A stretch of DNA of 64,000 nt from Pseudomonas sp. GGS8 (GTDB taxonomy: Bacteria > Pseudomonadota > Gammaproteobacteria > Pseudomonadales > Pseudomonadaceae). The stretch lies in the NCBI RefSeq assembly GCF_024168645.1, contig NZ_JALJWF010000001.1, positions 2,099,001 to 2,163,000 of the forward strand. The letters are read 5' to 3'. The notes under the pieces were generated by a model. That model had not been told where the DNA came from, did not search any database, and worked only from the letters and a program-made list of their open reading frames with translations. Positions 9,147 through 19,016 of this stretch are shown here, piece after piece. Every line of letters begins with the position of its first letter. The stretch's first letter is position 1. The translations under genes were made by a program, and so were the position numbers.

Positions 9147-10820
9147 TTGTCTACGCCTGTCGAACCCTTGCGTTTGCTGCTACTGGCCCAAGAGCCGGCG
9201 TGGGCAGCGTTGTTGCGCGAGTGTCTGGCTCCAATGGGGAGTTCGGCAGTGCTGCTCAGCGCGCCGAACTGGGAGTCGGTCAGCAACCTGTTCGATGACA
9301 ACCGCAGCGCGGTGTTGTTGACGATTCCCGCTCTGCAGCCGGCGCCCGGCCGTTGCAACCTGCCGACAGTGTTGCTGCTCGAACACGAGCCGCTGGCGCC
9401 GCCCGACGGTGTGAGCGACTGGTTGGTTCGCAGTCTGCTGGATCCCGGCATGTTGCGCCGCTGCCTGCGTCATGTGCGCGAGCGCGGCGTGCTGGAAAAC
9501 ACCTTGCAACGCCTGGCCGAGCAGGATCCGCTGACCGGCATCGCCAACCGCCAGGGTTTCCAGACCTTGCTGGCGGCGCGTCTAGCGGAAAACGACGGCC
9601 GCGGCCTGGCCCTCGGTCACCTCGATCTCGACAATTTTCGACACGCCAACGACGCCCTCGGTCATCAGGCCGGCGACCGGTTGATCCTGCAGGTGGTCTC
9701 GCGGCTGAAAAGCCAGCTGGAGGCCGGCGATCAATTGGCGCGGCTGGGCAGCGATGAGTTCGCGTTGCTGATCGACACTCGCCGCGCTCCTCAGCGCGCC
9801 GAATGGATGGCCGAACGGATTACCGAAGCCTTGTCCGAACCCTACTGGATCGACGGCGAAAGCTTGTTGATCGGTTCCAGTCTCGGCATTGCCCACGCCC
9901 GAGCGCTGGCCGGCGCCGACCCGTTGATGTGGCACGCGCACATCGCCATGCAGCAGGCCAAGAGTACCCAAGGCTGCACCTTTCACATCTTCAACGAACG
10001 GATCAATCGCAATGCTCGCAGCATCGCTGACCTTGAAAGCGAGCTGCGCCGGGCCTTGCGTCGTGATGAGCTGGAGTTGCATTACCAGCCACGCCTGAAC
10101 CTTGCGGACGGCCAGATCGTCGGCCTCGAAGCCCTGGTGCGCTGGCGTCATGGCGAGCGCGGCTTGCTGGCACCCAGCGAATTCGTACCGCTGGCCGAGC
10201 AGAGCGGCTTGATCGTGCCGCTGGGTTACTGGGTGATTTCCCGGGCCCTGCGGGACATGCAGGCGTTGCGCGAACGGGGGCTGCCGGCGCTGCACATGGC
10301 GATCAACCTATCGTTCCGGCAGTTTCAGGACAGCCAATTACTGTCGACCCTGAGCCGGCTGATTGCCGAGCGTGGTGTCGAGGCGCAATGGCTGGAATTC
10401 GAACTGACCGAAACCGCGGTGATGCGTCGCAGCGATCTGGTCAAGCAGACCATGGACGCCCTCGGGCGCCTCGGCGTGCGCTTCTCGCTGGACGATTTCG
10501 GCACCGGGTTTTCTTCGTTCGTGCACCTCAACAGCCTGCCGATTGCTTTGCTGAAGGTCGACAAAAGCTTTGTCGGCGGCATGGAAGAGCGGGAAGAGAA
10601 TCGCAAACTGGTGCACGCCATGATCAACCTGGCGCACAACCTCAACCTGGAAGTGGTCGCCGAAGGGGTGGAAACACCGGAGCAGCTGGATTTGTTGCGC
10701 GGGTTTGGGTGCGATCAGGTGCAGGGGTATCTGATCAGCAAGCCGTTGCCGTTGGCGGAATTGGTTGAGTATTTGACCTTCGGTTCCAGCCAGCAGCCCG
10801 TGCTGGAAGTCGTGAGCTAA
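9147..10820 (+). CDS. proE: degenerate-GGDEF/EAL c-di-GMP phosphodiesterase (ProE-like)
   Basis: 557-residue cytosolic protein. Residues 1-120 form a degenerate receiver-like module (LLLLAQEPAWAALLRECL) with no clear phosphoacceptor pocket. A GGDEF domain at about 125-290 has the signature changed to GSDEF (201-205). An EAL domain at about 300-545 is intact: E328-A-L, AINLSFRQ, FELTETA, DDFGTGFSS and AEGVE. This predicts c-di-GMP hydrolysis with at most a regulatory cyclase domain. I choose the TTG start at 9147 because AGGGA precedes it by 6 nt. Position beside rep matches ProE (PA5295) of P. aeruginosa as I remember it, a phosphodiesterase affecting exopolysaccharide; the symbol is by orthology and not proven here. 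Confidence 0.87.
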   Translation: MSTPVEPLRLLLLAQEPAWAALLRECLAPMGSSAVLLSAPNWESVSNLFDDNRSAVLLTIPALQPAPGRCNLPTVLLLEHEPLAPPDGVSDWLVRSLLDPGMLRRCLRHVRERGVLENTLQRLAEQDPLTGIANRQGFQTLLAARLAENDGRGLALGHLDLDNFRHANDALGHQAGDRLILQVVSRLKSQLEAGDQLARLGSDEFALLIDTRRAPQRAEWMAERITEALSEPYWIDGESLLIGSSLGIAHARALAGADPLMWHAHIAMQQAKSTQGCTFHIFNERINRNARSIADLESELRRALRRDELELHYQPRLNLADGQIVGLEALVRWRHGERGLLAPSEFVPLAEQSGLIVPLGYWVISRALRDMQALRERGLPALHMAINLSFRQFQDSQLLSTLSRLIAERGVEAQWLEFELTETAVMRRSDLVKQTMDALGRLGVRFSLDDFGTGFSSFVHLNSLPIALLKVDKSFVGGMEEREENRKLVHAMINLAHNLNLEVVAEGVETPEQLDLLRGFGCDQVQGYLISKPLPLAELVEYLTFGSSQQPVLEVVS

Positions 10821-10841
10821 CCACAAACAACTGTGGGAATC

Positions 10842-12248
10842 TCAGTCAGGCTGAGCGACCTGGAAATTCTGCTCTGACGACGGCTCACGCCGAATCATCC
10901 GCTTCATCTTCCACTCAAACGCCAGCGTCAGGCTCACCGCCGCACACGCCAGCCCCAAGGCCAAACCCCACCAGACCCCCGTCGGCCCCCAGTTCAGATG
11001 GAAGGCCATCCACCACGCGGCCGGCGCACCAATCAGCCAATAGCAGCCCAAACCCACCAGGAACGTGGTCTTGGCATCCTTGAGTCCGCGAATACAGCCC
11101 ATGGCAATGGTTTGCGTGCCGTCGAACAGCTCGAACCACGCCGCCACCGCCAGCAGGCTCACAGCCAGTTCGATGACCGGGCGAAAGGCCGGGTCGTTGT
11201 GGTCCAGGAACAAGCCGATCAACTGATTCGGCAGCAGCCAGAAGACCATTGCGAACCCCAGCATCGACACGGCCCCGAACGCGATGCCGACCCGCCCGGC
11301 CAGCCGCGCATCCAGCAATTGCCCGGCGCCGTAATGCTGACCGATGCGCATGGTGATCGCATAGGAAAGCCCCGCCGGCACCATGAACGCCACCGAGACG
11401 ATTTGCAGGGCGATCTGGTGCGCCGCCAGTTGCGTACTACCCATGGTGCCCATGCACAGCGCGGCGAAGGCAAACAACCCGACTTCCACCGCATAGGTGC
11501 CGCCAATCGGCAGGCCCAGGCGCCACAACTCCTTCAAGTACTGACGATTGGGCCGTGACAGACCCTGGCGCAAGGGATAAGCGTTATAGGCCGGGTGCCG
11601 ACGGATGTGCAGCGCGAGCGCCAGCGCCATGAGGTTGGCCACGATCGCCGTGACCAGACCGATGCCCATCAGGCCCATTTTCGGCAGACCGAACATGCCG
11701 GTGATCAATGCATAGTTGAGCAGGAAGTTGGCCACGGTGCCGCCGAGGCTGATGACCATCACCGGCGTCGCCCGGCCGATGGCGCTGGTGAAGCCGCGCA
11801 GCGCCATGAAACTCAGGTAGCCGGGCAGGGCGAACGGCAGGATCAACAGAAACTGGCCCGCTGCCTGAACGTTGGTTTCGGTCTGGCCGAACAACAGCAA
11901 CACCGGTTTGAGGTTCCACAGCAGCAGACCCGCCACCAGCGCCATCAACCAGGCCAGCCATAACCCGGCCTGGGTCAGCCGCGCCGCGCCGATGATGTCG
12001 CCCGCGCCCTGACGGATCGCCACCAGGGTGCCCACCGCCGCGATCACGCCGATGCAGAAAATCGACACGAACGAATACGTCGCCGCGCCCAGACCGCCGC
12101 CGGCCAGCGCCTCGGGACTCAGGCGCGCCATCATCAAGGTGTCGGTGAGGACCATCAACATGTGCGCCAACTGCGAGGCAATCAACGGCCCCGCCAGCCG
12201 CAGGATGGCCCAGAGTTCAATACGCGCTGGATGCTGCATGGTCATCAC
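10842..12248 (-). CDS. MATE family multidrug/cation efflux protein (NorM-like)
   Basis: 468-residue inner-membrane antiporter of the multi-antimicrobial extrusion family, with 12 predicted helices in two MatE repeats. ILRLAGPLIASQLAHMLMVL opens repeat 1, and ELWRLGLPIGGTYAVEVGLF with LAAHQIALQI marks repeat 2. Expected to export cationic drugs or toxic metabolites using Na+ or H+. Three in-frame ATGs (12248, 12245, 12239) are close together; the first is reported, and MQHPARIEL at 12239 is an equally good start. It is divergent from a LysR-type gene 148 bp away, a pairing that often means local regulation. Confidence 0.9.
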   Translation of the reverse strand: MMTMQHPARIELWAILRLAGPLIASQLAHMLMVLTDTLMMARLSPEALAGGGLGAATYSFVSIFCIGVIAAVGTLVAIRQGAGDIIGAARLTQAGLWLAWLMALVAGLLLWNLKPVLLLFGQTETNVQAAGQFLLILPFALPGYLSFMALRGFTSAIGRATPVMVISLGGTVANFLLNYALITGMFGLPKMGLMGIGLVTAIVANLMALALALHIRRHPAYNAYPLRQGLSRPNRQYLKELWRLGLPIGGTYAVEVGLFAFAALCMGTMGSTQLAAHQIALQIVSVAFMVPAGLSYAITMRIGQHYGAGQLLDARLAGRVGIAFGAVSMLGFAMVFWLLPNQLIGLFLDHNDPAFRPVIELAVSLLAVAAWFELFDGTQTIAMGCIRGLKDAKTTFLVGLGCYWLIGAPAAWWMAFHLNWGPTGVWWGLALGLACAAVSLTLAFEWKMKRMIRREPSSEQNFQVAQPD

Positions 12249-12396
12249 GCTCTATTGTCAGAGAGAACAGGAAGCGTCGATTCTCGGCGCTCTGCGGGGT
12301 TTCCACAAAGGGATAAAAAGGATGGGTGGCATGATTAAAACTCATGCTAAGGACTTTCTGATAAGTTGAGGCAACCGCGCTATAGGAGCTTTCCCA

Positions 12397-13317
12397 ATGT
12401 CTCGTCGTCTTCCTCCTTTGTATGCCCTTCGAGCATTCGAAGCGGCGGCGCGGCATAGCTCGTTTACCCGCGCCGCCGAGGAGTTGTCGATCACGCAAAG
12501 TGCGGTCAGCCGGCACATTCGTACGCTTGAAGAGCATTTCGCCTGTCGCCTGTTCCATCGCAGCGGGCGCAACCTGCAACTGACCGAATCGGCGCGGCTG
12601 GTCCTGCCCGGCATTCGCGAAGGCTTCACCGCCCTTGAACGAGCCTGCAATACCCTGCGTGCCGAAGACGACATCTTGCGCATGAAAGCCCCGTCGACCC
12701 TGACCATGCGCTGGCTGTTGGCGCGGCTCAGCCGTTTTCGGCACCTGCGACCGGGGAACGAGGTGCAATTGACCAGCGCCTGGATGGACGTCGATACGGT
12801 GGACTTCAACCACGAACCCTTCGACTGTGCCGTCATTCTCAGCAACGGGCGTTTTCCACCGGACTGGGAGACGACTTTGCTGTTCCCCGAAGAGCTGATT
12901 CCGGTGGGGGCACCGAATCTTCTGAAGGATCAACCATGGGACGTTGCGCGCCTGGCCAGCACGGAACTGCTGCACCCGACGCCGGATCGCCGTGACTGGC
13001 GCAACTGGCTGGAGCGCATGGGCCTGACCGATCAAGTCTCGCTTAAGGGCGGGCAGGTGTTCGACACGCTGGAACTGGGCATGATCGCTGCCGCCCGGGG
13101 CTACGGCGTGTCCATGGGCGATTTGCTGATGGTATCGGAGGATGTCGCGCAGGGACGTCTGAGTTTGCCGTGGCCGACGGCTGTCGCCAGTGGTGAGCAT
13201 TATTACCTGGTCTGGCCGAAAACCCGCCCGGGAGGTGAACGTTTGCGTCGGCTCAGCGATTTCCTGCAAGGCGAAGTCCGGGCCATGGAATTGCCGGATG
13301 TCGAACGTCTGGGCTGA
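12397..13317 (+). CDS. LysR family transcriptional regulator (GcvA-like)
   Basis: 306-residue LTTR. The N-terminal winged HTH is LPPLYALRAFEAAARHSS followed by FTRAAEELSITQSAVSRHI, then a PBP2-type effector domain from about residue 95. The opening and the short linker are typical of the GcvA/AmpR/DsdC subgroup. ATG 12397 follows AGGAGC at about 12384. The effector is unknown. The divergent MATE gene is a plausible target, since LTTRs commonly bind between themselves and a divergent gene. Confidence 0.9.
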   Translation: MSRRLPPLYALRAFEAAARHSSFTRAAEELSITQSAVSRHIRTLEEHFACRLFHRSGRNLQLTESARLVLPGIREGFTALERACNTLRAEDDILRMKAPSTLTMRWLLARLSRFRHLRPGNEVQLTSAWMDVDTVDFNHEPFDCAVILSNGRFPPDWETTLLFPEELIPVGAPNLLKDQPWDVARLASTELLHPTPDRRDWRNWLERMGLTDQVSLKGGQVFDTLELGMIAAARGYGVSMGDLLMVSEDVAQGRLSLPWPTAVASGEHYYLVWPKTRPGGERLRRLSDFLQGEVRAMELPDVERLG

Positions 13318-13502
13318 ATCGATGGAACCGCTGCAATGGCGGCCTTGAGCCATATCCCGGTTAATCACTCAAGTATTCGGCTTTGCCGCCGAAAATCTGC
13401 TGATGGAACCTTCGTGCCAGGCTCCACGTTTTCCCCACTATCAGAAATTTTGCCGAGTGCGACGGGATCAGGATGATCCGGCTCACTGGGTCAGGAGCTG
13501 TC

Positions 13503-15479
13503 ATGTCTCAACCACGTGCTCGGATTGCCTCACAGCTGGGTCTTGCGCTTGCCGTGATACTGGCGGTTGTCATCAGCGGCAGCACCGTGTTTGCCCTGCG
13601 CTCGCTGGACGCTGCCAACCTCGCCACCCGGGAAGAGCACCTGGCCAGCGAGGCACGGCTGCTGGCCGATCAGCTGAGCACGTTCCACGGCACGTTGCGT
13701 GAAAGTACCCAGCGCCTGAGCGGTTTGTTCGAGAAGCGCTTCAGCGCCGGTTTGAGCGTGCACCCGGATGAGCCGGTGGCCGTGGCGGGCGTGCAGACCC
13801 CGGGCCTGCACCTGGGCAGCGAAGTGTTGAATAACAACTTCAAAGAAGTGGACGAGTTCAAGCAAATGACTGCCGGCGTTGCGACGCTGTTCGTGCGCAG
13901 CGGCGAAGACTTCATTCGGGTCAGCACCTCTCTGAGCAAACAGGACGGCACCCGGGCCATCGGCACACTGCTGGATCACGCTCACCCGGCTTATGCGCGC
14001 TTGATGGCCGGGCAGAGCTACGTCGGTCGCGCCTTGCTCTTCGAACGGTCCTACATGACTCAGTACACCCCCGTACGCGACAGCGGCGGTAAGGTGATTG
14101 CCGTGCTGTTCGTGGGATTCGATTACACCGACGCACAGAACGCCCAGTTCGAGAACCTCAAACGCTTCCGCATCGGCCAGACCGGCTCCCTGGCGCTGCT
14201 CGATGAGCAGAACAAATGGCTGGTGCCGATCGCCGGTGTGCAAGCGTTGGACGTGGCAGTCCCGGCCATCGTCGGTCTGGCCAAGACACCGGGCAAGGGC
14301 GATTTCTGGAGCGACAAGTCGCAAGACTTCTACAGCATTGCCGTGCCGTTCGACGGCGGGCCGTGGTCGGTGGTGGCGAGCATGCCGAAAGCCGAAATCC
14401 GCGCGGTGACCTGGAACGTCGGCATTCGCCTGGCCATCGGCAGCCTGCTGGCGATGTTGCTGGCGGTGGGGGCGGCGGTCTGGTTGCTGCGCAGTAAGCT
14501 GGCGCCGCTGGGCGATCTGGTGCGTCAGGCCGAAGCCTTGGGCGCCGGTGATTTGGGCGTACGCCTGAACGTGTCGAGCAACGACGAAATCGGTCAGTTG
14601 GCCCGCGCCTTCAACCAGATGAGTCAGGCCTTGTCGACCATGGTCGAGCACATTCGTAGAGCCTCGGAAGAGGTCAACAGCCGCGCCCAGGCATTGTCCG
14701 GCCTGTCTGGTGGTGCCTATGAAGGGATGGAGCAGCAGTCCGGCGAAATCACCAGCATGGCCGGCGCCGTGGAAGAATTCAGCGCCACTTCGCTGAACAT
14801 CGCCGACAACATGGGCAACACCCAGCGTCTGGCGCAGGAAAACGCACAGCAAACCCAGATCGGTCGTACGTCGATGGACGAAGCGTCCTCGTCTCTGGAG
14901 CAAATCGCCGGTGCGCTGAACAGCACCGCGACAGTGATCAATACTCTAGGTCAGCGTTCCCAGGAAATCGGCGGTATTGTCGGGGTGATTACGGCGATTG
15001 CCGAGCAAACCAACCTGCTGGCGCTCAACGCGGCCATCGAAGCCGCCCGCGCCGGTGAGCAAGGCCGTGGGTTTGCAGTGGTGGCCGATGAGGTGCGCAA
15101 CCTGGCTTCACGCACCCGCCAGGCCACTGATGAGATTTCCGGGATGATTCAAAGCATCCAGCAGGAAACCGGCAACGCCATCAGCACCATGGAGCAGGGC
15201 AATGTGTTGATGCAGGAAGGCCTTTCGCGCAACGCCAACGTTGCTTCGGCGCTGGCGCGGATCGACGAGCAAAGCCGCTCGGCCGGTCAACAGTTCGCTG
15301 CCATCACCACTGCAACCCAGGAACAAAGCAGCACCGCGACCTTGCTCAGCAGCAATCTGCAAAGCATTGCCCTGGCGAACAGTGAGCAGCGGGAAGTGGT
15401 GTCGAACCTGGCGGTGACTGCCAAAGAGCTGGAGAAGCTCGCGGCGGACTTGCGCCATGAGGTTGACCGGTTTCGTTGA
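13503..15479 (+). CDS. methyl-accepting chemotaxis protein with Cache sensor
   Basis: 658-residue transmembrane chemoreceptor. TM1 is at about residues 12-32 ([20 protein letters not shown]). A large periplasmic sensor (about 35-300) has the fused Cache3-Cache2 layout, with [17 protein letters not shown] and [18 protein letters not shown]2 is at about 305-330, followed by HAMP (330-385) and a cytoplasmic coiled coil. The invariant hairpin tip reads [20 protein letters not shown]. There is no C-terminal CheR-binding pentapeptide (it ends RHEVDRFR). The start is ATG 13503, after AGGAGC. The ligand is not predictable; Cache receptors of this group often sense organic or amino acids. Confidence 0.93.
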   Translation: MSQPRARIASQLGLALAVILAVVISGSTVFALRSLDAANLATREEHLASEARLLADQLSTFHGTLRESTQRLSGLFEKRFSAGLSVHPDEPVAVAGVQTPGLHLGSEVLNNNFKEVDEFKQMTAGVATLFVRSGEDFIRVSTSLSKQDGTRAIGTLLDHAHPAYARLMAGQSYVGRALLFERSYMTQYTPVRDSGGKVIAVLFVGFDYTDAQNAQFENLKRFRIGQTGSLALLDEQNKWLVPIAGVQALDVAVPAIVGLAKTPGKGDFWSDKSQDFYSIAVPFDGGPWSVVASMPKAEIRAVTWNVGIRLAIGSLLAMLLAVGAAVWLLRSKLAPLGDLVRQAEALGAGDLGVRLNVSSNDEIGQLARAFNQMSQALSTMVEHIRRASEEVNSRAQALSGLSGGAYEGMEQQSGEITSMAGAVEEFSATSLNIADNMGNTQRLAQENAQQTQIGRTSMDEASSSLEQIAGALNSTATVINTLGQRSQEIGGIVGVITAIAEQTNLLALNAAIEAARAGEQGRGFAVVADEVRNLASRTRQATDEISGMIQSIQQETGNAISTMEQGNVLMQEGLSRNANVASALARIDEQSRSAGQQFAAITTATQEQSSTATLLSSNLQSIALANSEQREVVSNLAVTAKELEKLAADLRHEVDRFR

Positions 15480-15500
15480 GGCGGACGCTTCCGAAACAGC

Positions 15501-15588
15501 TTTCGCGAGCAAGCTCCACATTTGGATCGGCGGTGAACACAGTACCTGTGAACGCTAGAGATCATGTGGGAGCGAGCTTGCCCGCGAA
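15501..15588. repeat. REP pair, partly degenerate
   Basis: Left arm at 15501-15523 (TTTCGCGAGCAAGCTCCACA) and right arm at 15563-15588 (GGGAGCGAGCTTGCCCGCG) form an imperfect inverted pair. The rest of the 264-bp gap before the next gene shows no other recognisable element. Confidence 0.75.
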
Positions 15589-15743
15589 GGGATCGACTCG
15601 ATTACGATTTGTCCAAAATCTGAAGATCAACTCCTCATTAATTGTCTTTCTTGGCATTTACCCGCGTTGTTTGCGTTTTTAAGCTTGCTGAAACGTTTCT
15701 TCAAGTTTATAAAAATGGCACAACTCCAAGAAAGGCTGCTGCC

Positions 15744-16958
15744 ATGACCCCGCTCAAACTCTTCGTTGCCCTCAGCGCATTGTCCGCTGCTTCCCACGCC
15801 ATGGCCTGGGATTACGTCCTGCTCGATACCGATAAAGCCGCTCAGAACTGGCAGATCACCAGCCAGCAACTCGGTGTAAAAACCGACAAACCCTTTTCTG
15901 TGACCCTGCGCACCTTGCATGGCGGTCGGCAGGAGGGCGTCAGCATCGTCGACATCGATAACGGCGCGATGAAACTCTCGGTGGTACCGACTCGCGGCAT
16001 GAACGTCTTGCAGGCCTCGGTCGGCAACGTGCGCATGGGCTGGGATTCGCCGGTCAAGGAAGTGGTCAACCCGTCCTTCATCGAGCTCAATGGCCGCGGT
16101 GGCCTGGGCTGGCTGGAAGGTTTCAATGAGCTGGTCACCCGCTGCGGCTATGAATGGGTCGGCCACCCTGGCATCGACAATGGCGAACTGCTGACCCTGC
16201 ACGGTCGCGCCGCCAACATCCCGGCCAACAAAGTCACCCTGCACATCGATGAAAAACCGCCATACGCCATCAGCCTGCGCGGCGAGCTGAAAGAGCAGGC
16301 ATTCAAGAAAGTCGACTTCTCCGTCGCGACCGAACTGGTGACCGAGCCCGGCAGCGTAGTGTTCGCTCTCAACGACACCCTGACCAACAACGGCGACTAT
16401 CCGAAGGAATACCAGGCGCTGTATCACAGCAACTTCAGCACGCCGTTCCTGGAGGAGGGCGCTCGCTTCGCCGCGCCGGTGAAGCAGGTCTCACCTTTCA
16501 ACGACAAAGCCAAAGGCGATCTCGCGGACTGGCAAACCTACCGCGCACCGACCAGGGACTACGACGAGACGGTTTACAACGTGGTGCCGTATGCCGATGC
16601 CAAGGGCGATACGTTGACCGTGCTGCATAACAAGGCCGGCAGTCTGGGTGTCTCGGTCGGCTTCAACACTCAAACACTGCCGGTGTTCTCCCTGTGGAAA
16701 AACACCGATACCCAAGGCCAGGGCTACGTCACGGGGCTGGAGCCGGGAACGAGCTTTTCCTACAACCGCCGGTATCAGCGGCCACTGAACCTGGTGCCGA
16801 CGATTGGCGCGAAGGAGCAGAAACAGTTCCGCATCAGCTACAGCTTGTTGTCGGATAAAGCGGCTGTGGATAAGGCGTTGAAGCAGGTGAGCGAGATTCA
16901 GGCTGGGCGCGAGACTGAGGTGCGGCAGACGCCGTTGGTTGATCTGACCAAGGGGTGA
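15744..16958 (+). CDS. DUF4432 / aldose 1-epimerase-like periplasmic protein
   Basis: 404-residue protein with a clean Sec signal peptide (MTPLKLFVALSALSAASHAMA, cleavage before WDYV). The body belongs to the DUF4432 group of galactose mutarotase-like beta-sandwich proteins; VVPTRGMNVLQASVG and the GLGWLEGFNELVTRCG stretch are characteristic. The fold suggests sugar or carbohydrate-derivative binding and possibly epimerisation in the periplasm. The frame is open about 100 nt further upstream, but ATG 15744 begins the signal peptide. It sits alone between a chemoreceptor gene and the convergent comM gene. The reaction is unknown. Confidence 0.8.
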   Translation: MTPLKLFVALSALSAASHAMAWDYVLLDTDKAAQNWQITSQQLGVKTDKPFSVTLRTLHGGRQEGVSIVDIDNGAMKLSVVPTRGMNVLQASVGNVRMGWDSPVKEVVNPSFIELNGRGGLGWLEGFNELVTRCGYEWVGHPGIDNGELLTLHGRAANIPANKVTLHIDEKPPYAISLRGELKEQAFKKVDFSVATELVTEPGSVVFALNDTLTNNGDYPKEYQALYHSNFSTPFLEEGARFAAPVKQVSPFNDKAKGDLADWQTYRAPTRDYDETVYNVVPYADAKGDTLTVLHNKAGSLGVSVGFNTQTLPVFSLWKNTDTQGQGYVTGLEPGTSFSYNRRYQRPLNLVPTIGAKEQKQFRISYSLLSDKAAVDKALKQVSEIQAGRETEVRQTPLVDLTKG

Positions 16959-16964
16959 CACCGA

Positions 16965-18458
16965 CTAGAGTGTTGTCGGTCGATATTGCAGCGCTTCGGC
17001 CAAGTGTTCACGGGTGATGCCATCGACTTGCTCAAGGTCCGCCAAGGTGCGAGCAACCTTGAGCAGTCGATGGGCCGCTCGTAGCGACAGAGTTAAACGC
17101 TCGCAGGCGGATTCCAGCCAGTTTTCATCGGCTGTGGATAACTTACAGTGCCGACGTAGGCCTGGCAGGTCGAGGAAGGCATTGGCGCAACCTTGGCGTT
17201 TGTGTTGCCGCTCTCTTGCATCGGCAACCAGCTCGGCGGCGGTGGCTGTATCGTCGCCGGGTTTTAACGCAGGATTCAACGCCGTGGCTTCGCGAGCAAC
17301 TGTCAGGTGCAGATCGATGCGATCCAGCAGCGGCCCCGACAGCTTGTTGCGATAGCGCTGCACCATGTCCGGCGTACAGGAACAACGGCCGCTTGGCTCG
17401 CCAAGATATCCACAGGGGCAGGGATTCATCGCAGCCACCAGTTGAAAGCGCGCCGGAAAGCGAACGCGGTCCTTGGCGCGGGAAATCACGATGTGGCCGG
17501 ATTCCAGTGGCTCTCTCAACACCTCCAATACCTTGCGATCAAACTCTGGAAGCTCATCAAGGAACAGCACACCATGGTGGGCGAGAGTGATTTCGCCGGG
17601 TTGCGGTTTCGAACCGCCACCCACCAGTGCGGGGCCTGAAGCGGAGTGGTGTGGCTGTCGGAAGGGACGCTGAGGCCAATGACTCAGCGGCACACAACTG
17701 GCGACCGATTGAATCGCCGCGACTTCCAATGCTTCGCTCTCGGCCAATGGCGGTAACAGTCCCGGCAGACGACTCGCCAACAGCGTTTTCCCCGTCCCCG
17801 GCGGACCGCTGAACAACAGGTTATGAGCCCCTGCCGCTGCAATCAGCAACGCGCGCTTGGCCGCAAGTTGTCCCTGCACTTCGTTCAAGTCTGGATAGGG
17901 TTTGCTGGCGTAGAGCAAGCCATTGGAAGCATAGGGTTCGATGGGCGTGTGGCCATTGAAATGCGCGACCGCTTGAAGCAGATGATCCACCGCAATCACC
18001 TTCAACCCCGACGCCAGGCAGGCTTCTTCGGCATTCGCTCGCGGGACTACCAGCGTGCGCCCGGCCTTGCGTGCCGCCAGCGCCGCCGGTAACACCCCGC
18101 GGACGGCCCGTACCGCGCCTGACAGTGCCAACTCTCCCAGGCACTCCACGTCATCCAGCGTCAACGTCGGCACCTGCACGCTGGCCGATAGAATCCCCAA
18201 GGCAATCGCCAGATCGAATCGCCCGCCATCCTTCGGCAAATCGGCGGGAGCGAGATTCAAGGTGATGCGCCGCGCTGGAAATTGCAGGCCGGAATTGATG
18301 ATCGCGCTACGCACCCGGTCCTTGCTTTCCTTCACCGCCGCTTCGGGCAGCCCGACCATGGTCAGCGACGGCAAGCCGTTGGCCAGATGCACTTCTACGG
18401 TGACGGCGGGCGCATCCACGCCAATCTGGGCGCGGCTGTGGACGATGGATAGGGACAT
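16965..18458 (-). CDS. comM: YifB/ComM family Mg-chelatase-like AAA+ ATPase
   Basis: 497-residue cytosolic AAA+ protein. An N-terminal Lon-protease-like S5 fold (to about 170; VEVHLANGLPSLTMVGLPEA) is followed by the chelatase-type AAA core with Walker A LFSGPPGTGKTLLAS, Walker B GVLFLDELPEF and RVRFPARFQLVAAMNPCPCG. A C-terminal helical domain (YRNKLSGPLLDRIDLHL; RAAHRLLKVARTLADL) completes it. ComM family members are hexameric helicases that promote branch migration when donor DNA is integrated during transformation. The gene is single, starts at ATG 18458, and converges closely (6 bp) on the DUF4432 gene. Confidence 0.92.
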   Translation of the reverse strand: MSLSIVHSRAQIGVDAPAVTVEVHLANGLPSLTMVGLPEAAVKESKDRVRSAIINSGLQFPARRITLNLAPADLPKDGGRFDLAIALGILSASVQVPTLTLDDVECLGELALSGAVRAVRGVLPAALAARKAGRTLVVPRANAEEACLASGLKVIAVDHLLQAVAHFNGHTPIEPYASNGLLYASKPYPDLNEVQGQLAAKRALLIAAAGAHNLLFSGPPGTGKTLLASRLPGLLPPLAESEALEVAAIQSVASCVPLSHWPQRPFRQPHHSASGPALVGGGSKPQPGEITLAHHGVLFLDELPEFDRKVLEVLREPLESGHIVISRAKDRVRFPARFQLVAAMNPCPCGYLGEPSGRCSCTPDMVQRYRNKLSGPLLDRIDLHLTVAREATALNPALKPGDDTATAAELVADARERQHKRQGCANAFLDLPGLRRHCKLSTADENWLESACERLTLSLRAAHRLLKVARTLADLEQVDGITREHLAEALQYRPTTL

Positions 18459-18581
18459 GGTCGTTCCTTGAGCTGGCGGGGAACCGCTTCCTGCGGTTTC
18501 TTAAAGGGTAGACGGGGAGTGAGGGTTTAGCGTGGCGGCAAGGGAAGGAAACTTTCGCAGGATGTTGCGAGTTTTGGTGAG

Positions 18582-18767
18582 CTAATCCGGGAGCTTCGTC
18601 AGGCTCGTGCCTGCAAGCCAGCCACTCGGTTCAAGTTCTTTGCCCTGAGCAGCGGCAACATCAAAAAAGCGGCGTTGATTGGCCGATACGCTCCCGGCTA
18701 ACCGGAGTGCCTCAGCATGATATTCAGTGGCGAGTAACAGTTTGGCTTTTTGTTTTTTAGATTTCAT
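18582..18767 (-). CDS. small hypothetical protein, possible IS3-type OrfA remnant
   Basis: 61-codon ORF with AAGG about 8 nt before its ATG at 18767. The N-terminus is strongly basic (MKSKKQKAK). The segment EYHAEALRLAGSV vaguely resembles the EFKAEALxLAERV start of IS3-family OrfA proteins, but the usual HTH that should follow is absent. It could be a decayed transposase fragment or a small native gene. The reading direction is opposite to the adjacent higBA pair. No function is assigned. Confidence 0.35.
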   Translation of the reverse strand: MKSKKQKAKLLLATEYHAEALRLAGSVSANQRRFFDVAAAQGKELEPSGWLAGTSLTKLPD

Positions 18768-19016
18768 AGCGACCTTTTGGATTTGTAGATTGGTTTTTTT
18801 GGGTCAGTCAGCTTAAGAGGTGGACACGGTTTTGATGCAATGGGAATTGGCGCTTGTTTTTGTAGGACTCGGCTGGATTTCGAAAGCCTTCTGAAGGGCT
18901 CAGGTAGTCCTTTTCCTAAAGTTTTGAGAGGGGGGGCAAGAATCGCAACACCGCGTTTGCATTAGTGAATTCAGGTTATATACTCAAGATTAATGCATAA
19001 CGTTAAGCTTTAAATT

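Noticed and set aside
13473..13502. Upstream in-frame start of the chemoreceptor ([10 protein letters not shown])
   Set aside because: The SD AGGAGC is placed for ATG 13503, and the ten extra residues would precede an already complete signal-anchor.
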